Positions 45,292 through 57,762 of a DNA stretch of 64,000 nucleotides are shown here, piece by piece. A model generated the notes under the pieces. It was not told the origin of the DNA. It searched no databases and worked only from the letters and a program-made list of their open reading frames with translations. Source of the DNA: Carya illinoinensis (lineage: Eukaryota; Streptophyta; Magnoliopsida; Fagales; Juglandaceae); contig NC_056766.1 in assembly GCF_018687715.1 (NCBI RefSeq), positions 44,866,933-44,930,932 on the forward strand, written 5' to 3'. Positions within the stretch are counted from its first letter, which is position 1; each line of letters starts with the position of its first letter. A program made the position numbers and the translations under genes.

Positions 45292-47864
45292 CCTCGCTCC
45301 ACTTTCGGCATTAGCCTGCTTTATCTGTAAGATGTGTTCCACTTGATTTGAGCCACATACTTCTTAGACATTTGAGAAACCCTTTTGCATCGGTAGCATA
45401 AAATCCTTGAACATGCCATTAATATCATGAAGCCAATCCAATAAAATTAATCCAATAATAAAAAAATAAAAAATAAAAACTGGGGAATTTTATCAATGCA
45501 AAGACACTAACCTAGTGCCTAGTAAGCCTTCTCCGAATTGCCCTGGCCTTCTTGGGATATAGATTGAGAGGCCGGTACTTATTCTTCTTTTAAACTTCCC
45601 TTAGAGCCTCCTTCTGTTTCTACAAAATCACCGTCAACATCTGCGCAATTGACAACCACATTTGAATTGCTTTAGTTTCGAGAGGACCTCTTGTAATGTG
45701 GACACCTGTTGAATTCCAAGTTGTGATCTTCATCAATATCTCAGCGTCTCTTACAAAGTTGGATACCATTCGATAAATCTACTGAGCACTCCCCAACTGT
45801 TAAACTCTCATTCTCTTCATGCTTATAGATTATGTGAACTCCGCAACTTTTAAACATCACTGCAACTTCTTCATTGCTATGAAATATAAACCTCAGATTG
45901 GCTCTTGTTGGGTACTGTAGCCATTGCTTGATACATTTTGGAAATGAATAATTTAGATATACATGATCCCCATCTCCTAATAATTCAAAATTTGCTTCTA
46001 CGAGCATGTTATTGTCTATAAAAACACGAATACCGGAGGGGGAGTCATCCGGGTTGGATCCAAGAACAGCACAGAAAACAATTCCTATGATTTCATCCAA
46101 ATACAAGGGCCCACTAATATCCAATTCACACGAATCTCTATTTGAAGGCTCCTTAGTATGGCTAAACCAATCTGGAATCTTATTCCCTAGAAATATAATT
46201 CCACACGAATGGTCCTGAATATGTTCCTGTCAAACATGTATCGCAAATTTTCACAAGGACAAGGCAATCCTTAAACACAAACACCTACAAAAACAAAGAG
46301 AGAAATAGAGACATACCTCAACAAATAAAGCATTTGGCACTTGACTCCCTATATTTGCAAGCAATTTATGGCAACCGGACAAATCAATCCATCTTAGCTC
46401 TCCCAAGCCACATGATGTATAGAATTGAAATTTTTTTGATACTTCGGGGAATCTTTCCAAGGATATACACTCACTAGCATATAGCTCTTGTATATTTGGT
46501 GGAAGATGCAAAATTTCTTGAAGTTTCTCACAATGCCATAGTTTGAGAATCCTCAATTCAACAAAGATTTCGATGCACGAAGGAATGCTGACAATAACAA
46601 TTCCAGATAGATCTAACTCTTGCAAAGTGGATGAGCAATAAAATGAGAACTCCTCAAGATACCAATAAAGCGATGACCGGAGTTGTGGTAGTAATTCAGC
46701 ACTTGATTCTGGTTCAGACCTCTTAATCGGTCTGAATATTGTTATGTGGAAATGTTTAAACCTAGTGACGTCCCCAAATGATAATTTTATTTCTTCTTTT
46801 AAAAGATTTGTATAATTATGGAAAGAAAGACTCTTTCGATGTTGCGAGTGAGAATTGCTGATTGGGAGACGCATCAAGTCCTTGCAACCTTCTATAGAGA
46901 AATGTTCAATCCCAGTGAAGCATCCTTTAATACAATCACTGCGACAAAGCACCTTTAGATTTTGCAACTGATGAATGCTACTAGGAAGACACATAAATTT
47001 TGTGCATTGGTCCAGAAGTAACTCTTTAAGCGCAGGAGTGAGGTACCCAATGGATGAAGGCAATTCTTTTATTGCAGTGCCCCATAATGAGATGAAACAT
47101 AAATATTCCATTTTACACTTGATTTCTGGAAAGTTTTGAAGTTTTGAGCAATTATGAAGTGTAAGAACTTCTAGAGATCTCAACGTGAGACGCCTTGGAA
47201 AACTCTTCAGGTTGGAGCATTGATAAAGACGCAAACGAACAAGCTTATCTAGGAATCCAACAGAATCATGAACTTCGACTAAATTTTTACAACCCAAAAT
47301 ATCCAATTCCTTTAAATTTGAGCAACTTGAAATATTTGAGATTTTGGTTAAGAACTTACACTCAGAAAATTTCATTATCGTCAAGTTCTGTTGAAAAACA
47401 ACAAATATATATTAACCCTGAGGAAGTTCACATGATCACATGGGTTTAAAGAAAGGAAATATGGAAAGTAATAATTGTACCTTAAATTGGCCGCTAATGT
47501 CCTTGATGCAGCCTCCATACAGCTGAAAATCAATGAGCTTCTCTCCACGGAAATTGGATGGCAAAGATTGTAAAGGACAGTTTGACCAATCAAGCACTCT
47601 TAATTCATTAGAAAGATAATCAATTGATCTTCCAGAAAAGCGTGCACCACGGCTTATAAAAAATCTGAGTCTTTTCATCTTTGCAAACGATTTAGGACTC
47701 AAGCGTATCATGTCATGATCATCGCCCTCAGGTAGAACCACTTTTATCCCCTCAACATTGTTTGTTCCCTAATGAGACAATTTAAAAGAGTGCAAGTAAA
47801 ATCAGATCGTTAAAATCTTTGTTTATAAGTACTTATCAAAAGAGCTTTTAATCTAAGAACTTAC

Positions 47865-48966
47865 TGCATTTTCCTCTAGTACATAGCGAACATCTTCGTG
47901 AAACCATAATCTACTACGCGCACCTGGTTCTTTGCGTGATTCCTTTCGAACAATTTCTTTGCCCATATCTTGTAGTAAGTCATGCATCCACAATGTATTG
48001 TGAATGGTAATTGTTATAAGACACTTATCTATAAGCCTTTTGATACCATTGTTCGGAGAGAAACCACAACTATCTAATACTTTAAAGACATAATCCATGT
48101 GTTGTCCTTTGAAAAAAAAGGCAATATCGAGGAAAATCTCCTTCTCATTATCATCCAATCCATCGTAACTTATATAGAGTACTTCTTGAATATTTTTGCT
48201 AGGAATTCTTTTATACTTATCTAATACACTTCTCCATTGATTTATACTTTGACCCCTTAGATCTGAGCCTAGCACTGTTAAAGCTAGTGGAAGGCCCTCA
48301 GCATATGATATTACTTGCTGAGAGAGTTCCACATAGTCTTCAATAGGTTTGTCTTCCTCAAAAGCATGCCAACTAAAGAGCTCAAGAGCTTCATTATGGT
48401 CCAATCCCTTTACTTCATATTTTGAATCAACCTTATGGTTATTTAATAAATTCTGATCTCTTGTAGTTATGATGATTCTACTTCCTAAACCAAACCAATC
48501 ACGATCTCCAGCTAATGTTTCTAACTGGACTAACTTATCCACATCATCAAGAATTAAGAGAACCCTTCTAGAGCAAAATTTGCGCTTTAACTCATAAACT
48601 CCTCTATCAACATTACCAACATCAAAACATTTAGAGGCTTTTAGAATCTCATTAAGAAGTGTATTCTGCATTTGGACCAAGCCACCCACTTTGTTTGAAG
48701 TTTCTCTAACATTTGTCAAGAAACAATGAACATCAAATTGTGAAAAAATTGAGTTATAGATCTTTTTGGCAATTGTTGTCTTACCAATTCCACCAACTCC
48801 AAATATTCCCACCATGCGTATGTCATTCATCCCGATACATAAAAGCAAATCAATGTCTTGCACACGAGACTCCAGCCCAACTAGATATTTTGCGATGTTT
48901 AGATATGAATAATTTATCATTCTAGAGACCTCTTGAACGATTTCTTGGATGAATTTCGATTCATTC
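47865..48966 (-). CDS. TNL-D exon 2, intact NB-ARC domain
   Basis: A complete nucleotide-binding switch: P-loop GVGGIGKTT, kinase-2 LLILDDVD, RNBS-B SRIIITTRD, GLPLAL, RNBS-D EIFLDIAFFF (Phe where many TNLs have Cys), MHDLLQDMG. The splice acceptor TGCAG and donor GTAAGT are good. It is the best-preserved NB-ARC in the window, useful as the reference for the frameshifts in TNL-A. Confidence 0.85.
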
Positions 48967-49219
48967 CTGCATACAAATAAATTAATGAGCTGGAGTACTC
49001 TTCACATGAAAAACAAGCAACATAATCTAATATGTTATTTTCTCACAACCAAAAGTAAAATAAAAATTAAGTGGTAGGTTGTAGGGTATAGAATCCCCCC
49101 TCCCCAAATCCCAATCCGCACAAGCGTTGACCACAAGTAATGCTCTCTTTTTTGTTAGATTCATATCTTTTACACATGTTTGCATTTACATGCATTCTTA
49201 AATTTGTTTCCGTTTTCAA

Positions 49220-49399
49220 GAGTACTTTTTTTTTAGAAAAAATATTTGCAACCGTGAAGTGTGTAAATGCCATGCAATCTCTTTGAAAAAAGTAAGTAAA
49301 TATAATACTTACATGAAACAAAATTAATTTTTTAATAATAGATCTTACTTTTTTCCAAAAAGATTTCATAACGTTTGCGCATTCCGTAGCTATATTTTA
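49220..49399. mobile_element. MITE of the GAG...AATG family, TNL-D intron 1
   Basis: Positional counterpart of 6118-6296 and relative of 14103-14279. Arms: AATATTTGCAACCGTGAAGT on the left, and the inverse ending at GCATTCCGTAGC on the right. It inserted before the A/D duplication. Confidence 0.6.
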
Positions 49400-50010
49400 G
49401 TTATATGGTGTAGACAATAAAAATAATAATGATAATAACAACAATAATAATAGTAATAACAAATCTCCAATGAAAGGCACAAGAGTGGTTAAAGTTACCC
49501 ATTTTCCAACTCGTATCCAGCCAAATTGGCCACTTCTTGTAGGGCTGCCTTCCACCTTTGCACCTTCTTCACATCTTCATTGAATTTTCCTACACATACA
49601 GCCAAAGCTTCTCCAAAACCGCCTCTTTGATTTCGTACATCCGATGGATTTACATGATAAAATATAGGTAAAACTATTTGTTGCTTTGTTTCCTTGCAAT
49701 TGAGAATGTTGAGCAATTCATCCAAGCACCAAATAGATGATGCATAGTTTTCTGAGAGCACGATAATTGAAAGTCATGAATTTTCAATGGCTTGGAGAAG
49801 TGTAAGTGAGATTTCATCACCTCTTCTAAGTTCGTCCTCATCTATGTAGGTGTGGATGCCATTTTGAAGCAAAGCATGGTGGAGATGGGCACTAAAAGTA
49901 TTGTGAGTGTCTTCTCCTCTAAAGCTCAAGAATACATCGTAAAACCGCGGAAATATAACAGTAGAAGAGGAGGAAGAAGAGAGTGCACGGAAGGACATGG
50001 AAGAAGTCAT

Positions 50011-50195
50011 TGTGTTCACAATGCCCTGAATTCTCCTTTGTTCTTACTGCACAGAAATATTGGACATGCATGGGGCTCCCCTTAAAAAGACAACTAGTAG
50101 CAGTTTACGTCATTAGAGAGTAGTGTACGAAAGTTAAAAGCAGTCAATTCTGTGTACACTGAACTGTTGAACTTTTCTCAATTACACGTCGCAGT
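50011..50195 (-). promoter_or_regulatory. 5' flank of TNL-D (putative promoter)
   Basis: Shared with TNL-A upstream DNA (6940-7130). No specific motif stands out. Confidence 0.35.
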
Positions 50196-50214
50196 TGTGT
50201 TTTTGGTAAGTGAG

Positions 50215-50720
50215 AATTTTGATACGAGAACTTTGAGTTTAAAGATAGAATATTAAAATACTATATTTTAATATTATTATTATTTTAGGATTTGAAAAAT
50301 TTAAGAAAAAATTGAATTATTTATTATATTTTGTATGAGAATTTGAGAAAGTTATAATGATGAGATGAGAATTTTGAATTTGAGAATTGAATTTTTATAG
50401 GCTGAACGGAACCGAGTTAGATGATATGAGAATTTGGGAATAGTTGTAAGAATGTTTGTAAATAATAGTGAAATAGTTTGAGTTAATAATTTTTTAGATT
50501 TTGAGAAATGAAAAAGAAAAAGTTGAATAAAAAATATTATAAAATTAAATATTGTAATAATATAGTTTTAGAATATTATTTTTGTTTGGGAATTTGTAAA
50601 AAGTTGGAATTGTTTTTAATTTTTTATTTGAAAGTTTGGAAAAATTATAATGATTAGTTTAAAAATTTTGTATTTGAATTATGTTTAGAAATGAGATGAA
50701 ATGATAATTTTGTGTTTCAT
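50215..50720. repeat. AT-rich dispersed repeats
   Basis: Two diverged units; the second (50450-50700) matches 7150-7400. Characteristic words are GATGAGATGAGAA and AGTGAAATAGTTTGAG. Confidence 0.55.
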
Positions 50721-50815
50721 CTAAGGTCTCAAACCCGCTGGCCGTCATCAAACTATCAATGAGTAGTAGAGTAATTAGTCTATCAATGTACAAAATTGTG
50801 AAAGTACTTCCAGAT
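50665..50815 (+). repeat. Direct repeat, first copy
   Basis: About 150 bp, containing ATCAATGAGTAGTAGA and AAATTGTGAAAGT, repeated at 51333-51480 in the same orientation. Confidence 0.75.
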
Positions 50816-51130
50816 TAAAATCTCTTGAAGAAGATTAGGGAAAGGTTGGATTGCTATGTCCTTCAATAAAGTTTCTGGTTTTACTTATCAAAAAGTAAAT
50901 AAATAAAGATCAAACTCATGATATTAATATTTGAATATTATCGGTATAATATTATTGGCCGGAAGTCAATGCACGCTAGCTCAAGTCCATATATTTGAAT
51001 GACTTCCGTGCTTCAACACGTTTTGGGTTCATAATTCTGGTCAGCATTTTAGATAATTTTGGTTCACAAATCATTGGATGTTTAAAGTCTTGTGATTTTT
51101 TATGTCCATATCGTTGAATTTCTGAAGCAC

Positions 51131-51173
51131 AAAAAACTATCCCGAAAGACGGGCTAAACAAACAAAGACATGA
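51131..51173. other. Inverted block relative to the TNL-A flank
   Basis: The block reads CCCGAAAGACGGGCTAAAC here. In the otherwise collinear TNL-A flank (7480-7517) it appears as the reverse complement, with conserved sequence on its left side in both. Confidence 0.65.
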
Positions 51174-51332
51174 TACAGATCAGCATGAGTAGATGATGAT
51201 GGAGGCCGCGGGTCGTATACGTAGGGTGCGGGCTGTGTTCATCGTTTCACATTAATTAATTTCATGTGGCTCAAGAGAACTAGCTAGCCTCAACCACCCG
51301 TTTTGGTACTAGAACTACTCCACCCAATCACA

Positions 51333-51480
51333 TGAAATTTTGTATTTAAATTATATTTAGAAATAAGATGAAATGAAATTAAATGATAATTTTGTGTCTC
51401 ATTTGAGGCCCTAAACCTGACAGTCATCAAACCATCAATGAGTAGTAGATTAATTAGTTTATCATGTACGAAATTGTGAA
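51333..51480 (+). repeat. Direct repeat, second copy
   Basis: Second copy of 50665-50815. Confidence 0.75.
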
Positions 51481-51970
51481 AGTGCTTAATTCCATATTTA
51501 AAAAAATTGTCTTAATCTATTTATAATTAACTTTATGCATAATATTATACATATTAAATATTTAATTTAATTTTATTAATTTTTTATTTTTAACTTTAAT
51601 TTTAAAATCTTCATAATTAATTTTAAAAACAGTATATATCATTATGCGTATAAAATTATAAGTATAAATAATATTGGTTTAAAAAAACAAACAAACCACA
51701 ACCCCCAAGAATGGCGAAGCTAAAATAGAAACAAGAATATGGCAGAATACTTATAATATTTATATAAATTCCATCGACTTTGCTGTAAACTTAAGTTCCC
51801 TTCACTGAATGATAAGCCATGCTACAGCGAGCATCATGATATAGAAACTCATTGTAACACCAGTGGATGACTTCCCCCTCAGATCTAAAAGCAGTGGCTT
51901 CTTTCGACATCAGCCACAGATACTGCTACAGCATCATATTTAATTTTTTGGATGTGATAAATCTTCAATT
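51481..51970. other. No recognisable gene
   Basis: AT-rich non-coding DNA between the TNL-D flank and Copia-2. Confidence 0.4.
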
Positions 51971-52265
51971 CTACCGCGTTAGGAAATCTCAATTAAAGTC
52001 TAATGTTCCTACAAGAAATTCAATAGAACAATCTTAATGAGTACTGTTTGATTTTGACGTTTGTTTAATTAACGTGGAAGGAGTTCTTGATCAATTCAAA
52101 ACCGTGTAAATTGTATTGCAAGTTGGCTTACCCAGAAACTTCCCCTGCATCAGGAAATCCCAAAAGTCCAAAGTTCATACAAGAAATTCAATAGACCAAT
52201 CTTCACGGGTGTTTGATTTTGACGTTTGTTTAATTCGCGCGGAAGGACTTCATAAATATCTCAAA
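51971..52265 (+). repeat. Tandem duplication of about 175 bp
   Basis: The blocks at about 51975-52095 and 52150-52265 share AAGAAATTCAATAGA and TTTGATTTTGACGTTTGTTT. They have diverged by substitutions. No coding function is seen. Confidence 0.7.
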
Positions 52266-52444
52266 AGTGGGTCAATGAAAGAAGAGAATTCATTACAACA
52301 ATCCTAATGTACGTTCCATCTTAACATTTGTTTTATACGAAAAGACTAGTATCAGAAAAGGAAGAAAAAATGTATTGCAAGAAAGTAGAAAGAAAATTGT
52401 GTCTTGGAGAGAAAACTGATCAAAACTTTCGTATTTCTTGTATA

Positions 52445-54895
52445 TGTAACGCCTCAACTCCCATGTATGGAAACCCGGGAATCGTGACGTCGGGATGATA
52501 ACAACACAAGTCACACATCCCAACGATAAGTTTCAAGTGTGTGGTCAAGCAAAAAGTGTACAACAAAAAACGCAACAAATAAATTAAATAAGTCAATCTA
52601 GTACCAGAATTTTAAATACAAACTACCAAAATAAAAGTATTATTGAAAATTATACAGTTATCCGTGAAAATAAAGTAAAAAGCCAAATACATAGACAAAA
52701 GGGAAACAAATCCTATAATGCAAAAAACGACCACATGTCACTCCTTTAGTGAAGCCGATCCCTCAGACTCAACATCTTCATCAACATCAAAATCTACGAT
52801 TCCATAAAATGGAACCGCAAGATGTCGAATACAATAAGATTGTGAATCTCAGTAAGTAATCACCCAAACAAACTAAGAGATAAAAATACATTAATACATC
52901 CAACAAATATGCGTGCACATGATGAAACACGAATGTGACCCAAAACCCTCATTTTTCCCGAAAATGATTATTTTCCAACGCACGCCAAAAATCTCATTTG
53001 ACCTGAAACATATTTGTTATTTTCCAAGAAAATGGCCCAAACAATGGTGCTCGTATCCATCAAATCATAAACCGTCATTTTCCTGGAGAATGGCCTAATA
53101 TATCATTTATCAATCGTTGTAGGTGGGAATCAAAGGCGTCCCTACCACCATCCTTTCTTATCATCATCCCTACAGCTTGCACTATAAGCTGGAATCGCAG
53201 GCAGAACTACCACCATCCCTGCTTACCACAATCCCTACCACGTGTACCGTAGGTGGGAATCACAAGCGGGACTACCACCATCTCTGCTTACCACCATCCA
53301 TACCACTAGCACCGTAGGCGGGAATCACAGGCAGAACTCTACTATCATCCCTACCGCATGCACCGTAGGCGAGAATCACAGGTGGGACTACTATCATCCT
53401 TACAACTTGCACTGTAGAAGGGAATCATAGGCGGGACTACCACCATCCCTACTGCGTGCACAATATGTGAGAATCGCAAGTGGGACTCTACCACCATCCC
53501 TATAGTTCCTTTTTCTGCCCCTTCAATCCGTTCAATATATTCATTTCAAACATATCCAAAAATCATCTCACATGAAAACTCAATTTTCATTCACGACACA
53601 TGAGCATGCATGAAATGATGCAATAAATGCCATGATGCCAAACATAAATGCACGCAAGCATAATTCAATTAAATAAAGAACCCATCCTTACATTCAACCG
53701 ACCCTCATACTCCTCAGACTTAATGTCCGGCACAACCAACCAGATTGCAGAAAATTTGCTGGTGCAAAAATATATTTAAATTTCATGAAATTCTTTGAAA
53801 AATTACTTACAATGCTAAAAAAAGAAAATTCTGAAAGATCAAGTGCACAAGCACCCGGTTATTGCCAAAAGTGAACCCGAAATAAAATCACCAACAAACT
53901 CGATTTTAGAGATTGAAAAAGGGGCTCAAAACAAGGAAATTTGAAGGGAAATTTTGAAGAAGAAAATGTGCTGATTTACAAGATAAATACTAGAAGATAA
54001 AGGGCTGAACAATGGTGTTCACGGCAAAAGAAAAATAACTACACAAAACCAAGATGGAGCTCACGGCTTGGACCAAAACAATGGCATGGTGAGGCCAACA
54101 AAACATCGCATGGTTTGGGGAGCAAAAAAAGCCAGAAATGCAAAGGGCTTCTCATGAGCATAAATGCGAAAATGCCAAGGGAAAAATAGAATGAGAAACG
54201 AACATGGAGGCTCATGGTTTTGGACCTGTAGAAATCAACAAGAATAGATAAAAAAAAAATAAAACTAAAGAGAAGAAAGGAACACACAGTCAGTAGCAGA
54301 AGAAGGGAAAAACCAAAAGAGAAAAAGAATTACTTACCAAGAGAAGAAGAGAAGCATTCTGCATAGGAGGAGAGAAGAAGAAAATAAAACAAATGAAGAA
54401 AAAGAGAAGTAGGAGGCGTGCGGCAAGAGAAGGAAAAGAAAAAGAATAAAAGTCCTAAGGGCTAAAAGGCCAAAACACACCGTTTGAGGAGAAAAGAGAG
54501 GGCTGGCTAAAATGCAAAGGGGCTGGGCTTCAAGAGGCTACACGATTGGCCCAAAACAGAATTTGAAACCCACTAAAACAAGTCCACCCAAAAATAAAGG
54601 GTCCAATAAATTAAAAACGGTACAATAAAATAAATACAAGACAATTAAAACACTACAACTAAATATTAATAAAATAAAATAAGTAAACCCAACAATTAAA
54701 TAATTTAAAGTAAAGAGCAATTTAAAAACAAAGCAATAATTAATATCAAGAAATCACATCAAAATAAATTTCACAACTTAGAAATCACAAAATAATACAA
54801 TGAGAAACACGTTAAATTTAAAACAAGAGAATCACTAATAATATTAAATAAAATAATCATTCAATTAAAAATATATGATAATACGAGGTATCACA
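52445..54895 (+). mobile_element. Solo-LTR-like element, copy 3
   Basis: 2,451 bp starting TGTAACGCC and ending GGTATCACA, inserted in the Copia-2 3' LTR with a 5-bp duplication (GTATA at 52440-52444, GTATC at 54896-54900, one mismatch). It carries the minisatellite at 53118-53505. Confidence 0.85.
53118..53505. repeat. Minisatellite inside solo LTR copy 3
   Basis: Units of GTAGGCGGGAATCACAGG followed by CGGGACTACCACCATCCC with variable joints (for example GCTTACCACCATCCCTAC). Roughly seven units. Confidence 0.88.
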
Positions 54896-55013
54896 GTATC
54901 TTTTTACATGAATCAGACCTCTATTTATACACATATATTGATAGCTAACTAACATAACTGACTTCTACACATGTAATTTTACTGACTTGTATCATTTTGA
55001 CTTATAATTTAAT

Positions 55014-55026
55014 ACTCCCCCTCAAG
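55014..55026 (-). other. Copia-2 polypurine tract
   Basis: The minus strand reads CTTGAGGGGGAGT at the inner edge of the 3' LTR, the usual priming site for plus-strand DNA synthesis in Copia elements. Confidence 0.7.
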
Positions 55027-55094
55027 ATGGAGTACAAATGTTAATAACACCCATCTTGAAAAGAATATTAGAGAAGAGATTGTTGCCAAGAGGC

Positions 55095-55359
55095 TTAGTC
55101 AAAATATCTACCAGCTAAGGAAACATGTAATGTTTTCATAGTGCCTACCAATAGTTTTTCCCTAACAATATGACAATCAATGTCAATTTGTTTTGTACAT
55201 TCATGAAAAACTGAATTGGTTGCTAGGTGCATGGCAGCCTCATTGGCACAAAAAAGCACAGTTGGTTTGGACTGTGGTGCAAATAAATCTTTGAGCAAGT
55301 GTTGCAGCCAAGTAATTTCACATGTTGTTGTTGCCATAGCATGGTATTCAGCCTCTGCT
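55095..55359 (-). pseudogene. Copia-2 RNase H
   Basis: AEAEYHAMATTTCEITWLQHL, then the NSVFHECTKQIDIDCHIVRE region of the Copia RNase H. The frame breaks before the C-terminus. It joins 57768 and beyond once solo LTR copy 4 is removed. Confidence 0.85.
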
Positions 55360-57762
55360 TGTGACGCCCCCAAATTTCATGTACGGACACATGGAAATCG
55401 AGGTGGGATAATGACAATACGGGTTACACACCCCAATGACAAGTGCTAAGTGTGTGCACATGCAACACGTGTAAGACAAAAGACACAGCAGATAAGTTAA
55501 GTCGATCAACTAAATAGTAGAATTGTTAAATACAAATTCACTTAAACCAAAGCGTTTTAAAAAGCAATACAGTTGTCCAGTGAAAGCATAAAAATATAGG
55601 AACCCAAAAGCGAGAAACAAATCCCATCCCATGATAAAGTGATTCCCGATCACTCCTCAGGTGGAGCCACATACTCAGGCTCTGTATCCTCATCTACAAC
55701 AAAATCTACGATACCAAGAAACGGTACCGCAAGTAAGTAATAGACCAAACATCCCAAGAGATAAAAATACATTCATTCAACAACAAATATGCATGCATTT
55801 GATGAAATGTGCATGTGATCCAAAAATCATTTTTCCCGAAAATGAATATTTTCCAATGCACGCCAAAATCTCATTTTGGCCCAAAAATATATCCATTAAA
55901 ACATATCCGTCATTCTCTCAAAAAATAGCCCAATGTAAAATTCACAATTTTTTCATAAAATGGTCCACATAAATATCCAATTAACACTGTAGGCGGGAAT
56001 CGCAGGCGGGACTTTACCACCATCCCTACCGCGTGTACCATAGGCAGGAATCACAGGTGAGACTACGACCATCCCGGCTTATCACCATCCCTACAGCTCC
56101 CACTGTATGCGGGAATTGCAAGCCGGGCTACCACCATCTCTACCTCATGCACTGTAGGCGGGACTCTACCACGATCCCTACAGTTCATTTTACGTCTCTT
56201 TCAATCTATCAGAGCACTATTGGTGGGAATCATAGTCGGGATTCTACCATCATCCCTACAGTTCCTTTTACCACTCTTTCAATTTATCAAAGCACTGTAG
56301 ACGGGAATCAAAAGGCGGGACTACCACCAATATCACTGCTTACCACCATCCCTACAACTCTGACTGTAGGCAGGAATCACAGGCCGAACTACCACCATCT
56401 CTGCTTACATCCGTCCCTACCGCATGCACCGTAGGCGAGAATCACAGGCGGGACTCTACCACCATCCCTACAGTACTTCTGACTCAAACCATTTAATCCA
56501 TTCATTTCAAACATACCCAAAATCATTTATCACATGAAAATCCAATTTTTAAATATACACATGAACATGCATACAATTATGGAAAACCCAATTTTCCTTT
56601 ACAAACATGAACATGCGTGCCATTATGCAATGTATATGAGACGACACAAATAATCAACAACCAACCAATCGCAGCATAAACCAATCACACAAACAACTCC
56701 ATCCTCCAAATCCAACAAACTCTCAAACTCCTCGGAATCAGTCCAGCACAACCAATCAGATCACAAAGATTTGTTAGTGAAAAATATATTTAAATCTCAA
56801 AAAGTCATTCAGAAAATACTTATAATGTTATAATATAATTTTCAGAGTATCAATGAGGTGCAAACTGTGGCGGCACAGCAACGTAACAGTGCAAAATGCA
56901 CTATGGCTATGGATCTTACAATACCAAAATTTGAACAGAGACAAACAAAGACGAGGGAAGGCTAGGGTAGGGCGTAGGTGGCGGTCAAAAGCCAAAAAAG
57001 GCCAAATCGAAAAGTGAAATGGTTGGGCTTCACCGGTGGCAGATCGGAGCTGGAGAAGGGTGGTTTGGAGGCTAAAGGGTCGGTGGTGAAGTGGTGAAGA
57101 AGTGGTGGCCAGTGGTGGGACGGCGGTGGAGCTGGGACGAAATTTGGCCTCGGCTTGGGTTCATGTGTGGCAGTTAACAACAGCACGAGAGAGGCTGAGA
57201 TTGGAAGGGTGAGGTCACCGGCTGGAGGGGAAGAGAATGGGAGGGGTGGTGTGGCTTACGGAAAGTGCACGGCTGCGTTGGGTGGAGGAGAAGAAAATGG
57301 ACGGGGAGAGGGAGATAGAGTGGTTCGCGCGTAGGGAAGAACCAGAGGAGAAAGAAGAAGAAAAGAAGAGAAAAAAGAAAAAGGAAAAAAGAAAAATGAA
57401 AGGAAAGAAATGAGGTCCAGTCCTCACAACTTGGGTCACGAAATTGATCCAACGAAAAAAATTCAAAACAGTAAGTTGAATAAAAGAATTTAAATGCAGT
57501 GACTAGCTAAAATAAAATAAGAAATAAAAATCCAACAACACAATAATTTAAAGTCTAAAAATAAACTAATTTAAATTAAAGAACAATTTAAATGCAAAAC
57601 AATATTTAATATTAAGAGAGCACATCAAAATAAATTTCACATCTAAAAAAATCATAAAATAAATCGAACGAGAAATTTGCTAAATTTAAAACAAGAGAAC
57701 TAATATTAAAATTCATTAAATAAATCCTTTAGTTAAAATACACTAAAATACTGGGTATCACA
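55360..57762 (+). mobile_element. Solo-LTR-like element, copy 4
   Basis: 2,403 bp from TGTGACGCCCC to GGGTATCACA, with duplication CTGCT (55355-55359) and CTACT (57763-57767), one mismatch. Excision restores the conserved Copia RNase H reading Arg-Ser-Thr-Ala-Glu-Ala-Glu-Tyr. Minisatellite at 55985-56485. Confidence 0.9.
55985..56485. repeat. Minisatellite inside solo LTR copy 4
   Basis: Units like GTAGGCGGGAATCACAGGCG plus ACTACCACCATCCCTAC. It also contains a longer unit with TTTCAATCTATCAGAGCACT, which appears in inverse form at about 42990-43020 in copy 2. Confidence 0.88.

Larger units (their letters stand above)
45579..50010 (-). pseudogene. TNL-D: TIR-NB-ARC-LRR receptor, two nonsense codons
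   Basis: Exons: TIR 49499-50010, NB-ARC 47865-48966, LRR onset 47481-47768, LRR 46317-47387, C-JID-like 45579-46226. They are the same lengths as in TNL-A, 1,207 codons in total. All NB-ARC motifs look sound: GVGGIGKTT, LLILDDVD, IIITTRD, GLPLAL, MHDLLQDMG. Only two breaks are visible, both CGA to TGA: one in the TIR (49774-49776, Arg in TNL-A) and one in the last exon (45741-45743, Arg in TNL-A). The NB-ARC and LRR exons are open end to end. An upstream MNT... start is possible but needs a non-ATG codon; ATG at 50010 is preferred. Confidence 0.92.
52371..55013 (-). repeat. 3' LTR of Copia-2, split
   Basis: The LTR pieces are 54896-55013 and 52371-52444, with solo LTR copy 3 between. The outer limit at 52371 (TGTATTGCAAG) is inferred from the TG/CA rule; the far flank is not available for a check. 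Confidence 0.55.

Noticed and set aside
53118..56485. CRISPR-like pattern of a conserved block and variable joints
   Set aside because: The repeats are imperfect, the spacers are repeats themselves, there are no cas genes, and the context is a plant retrotransposon.
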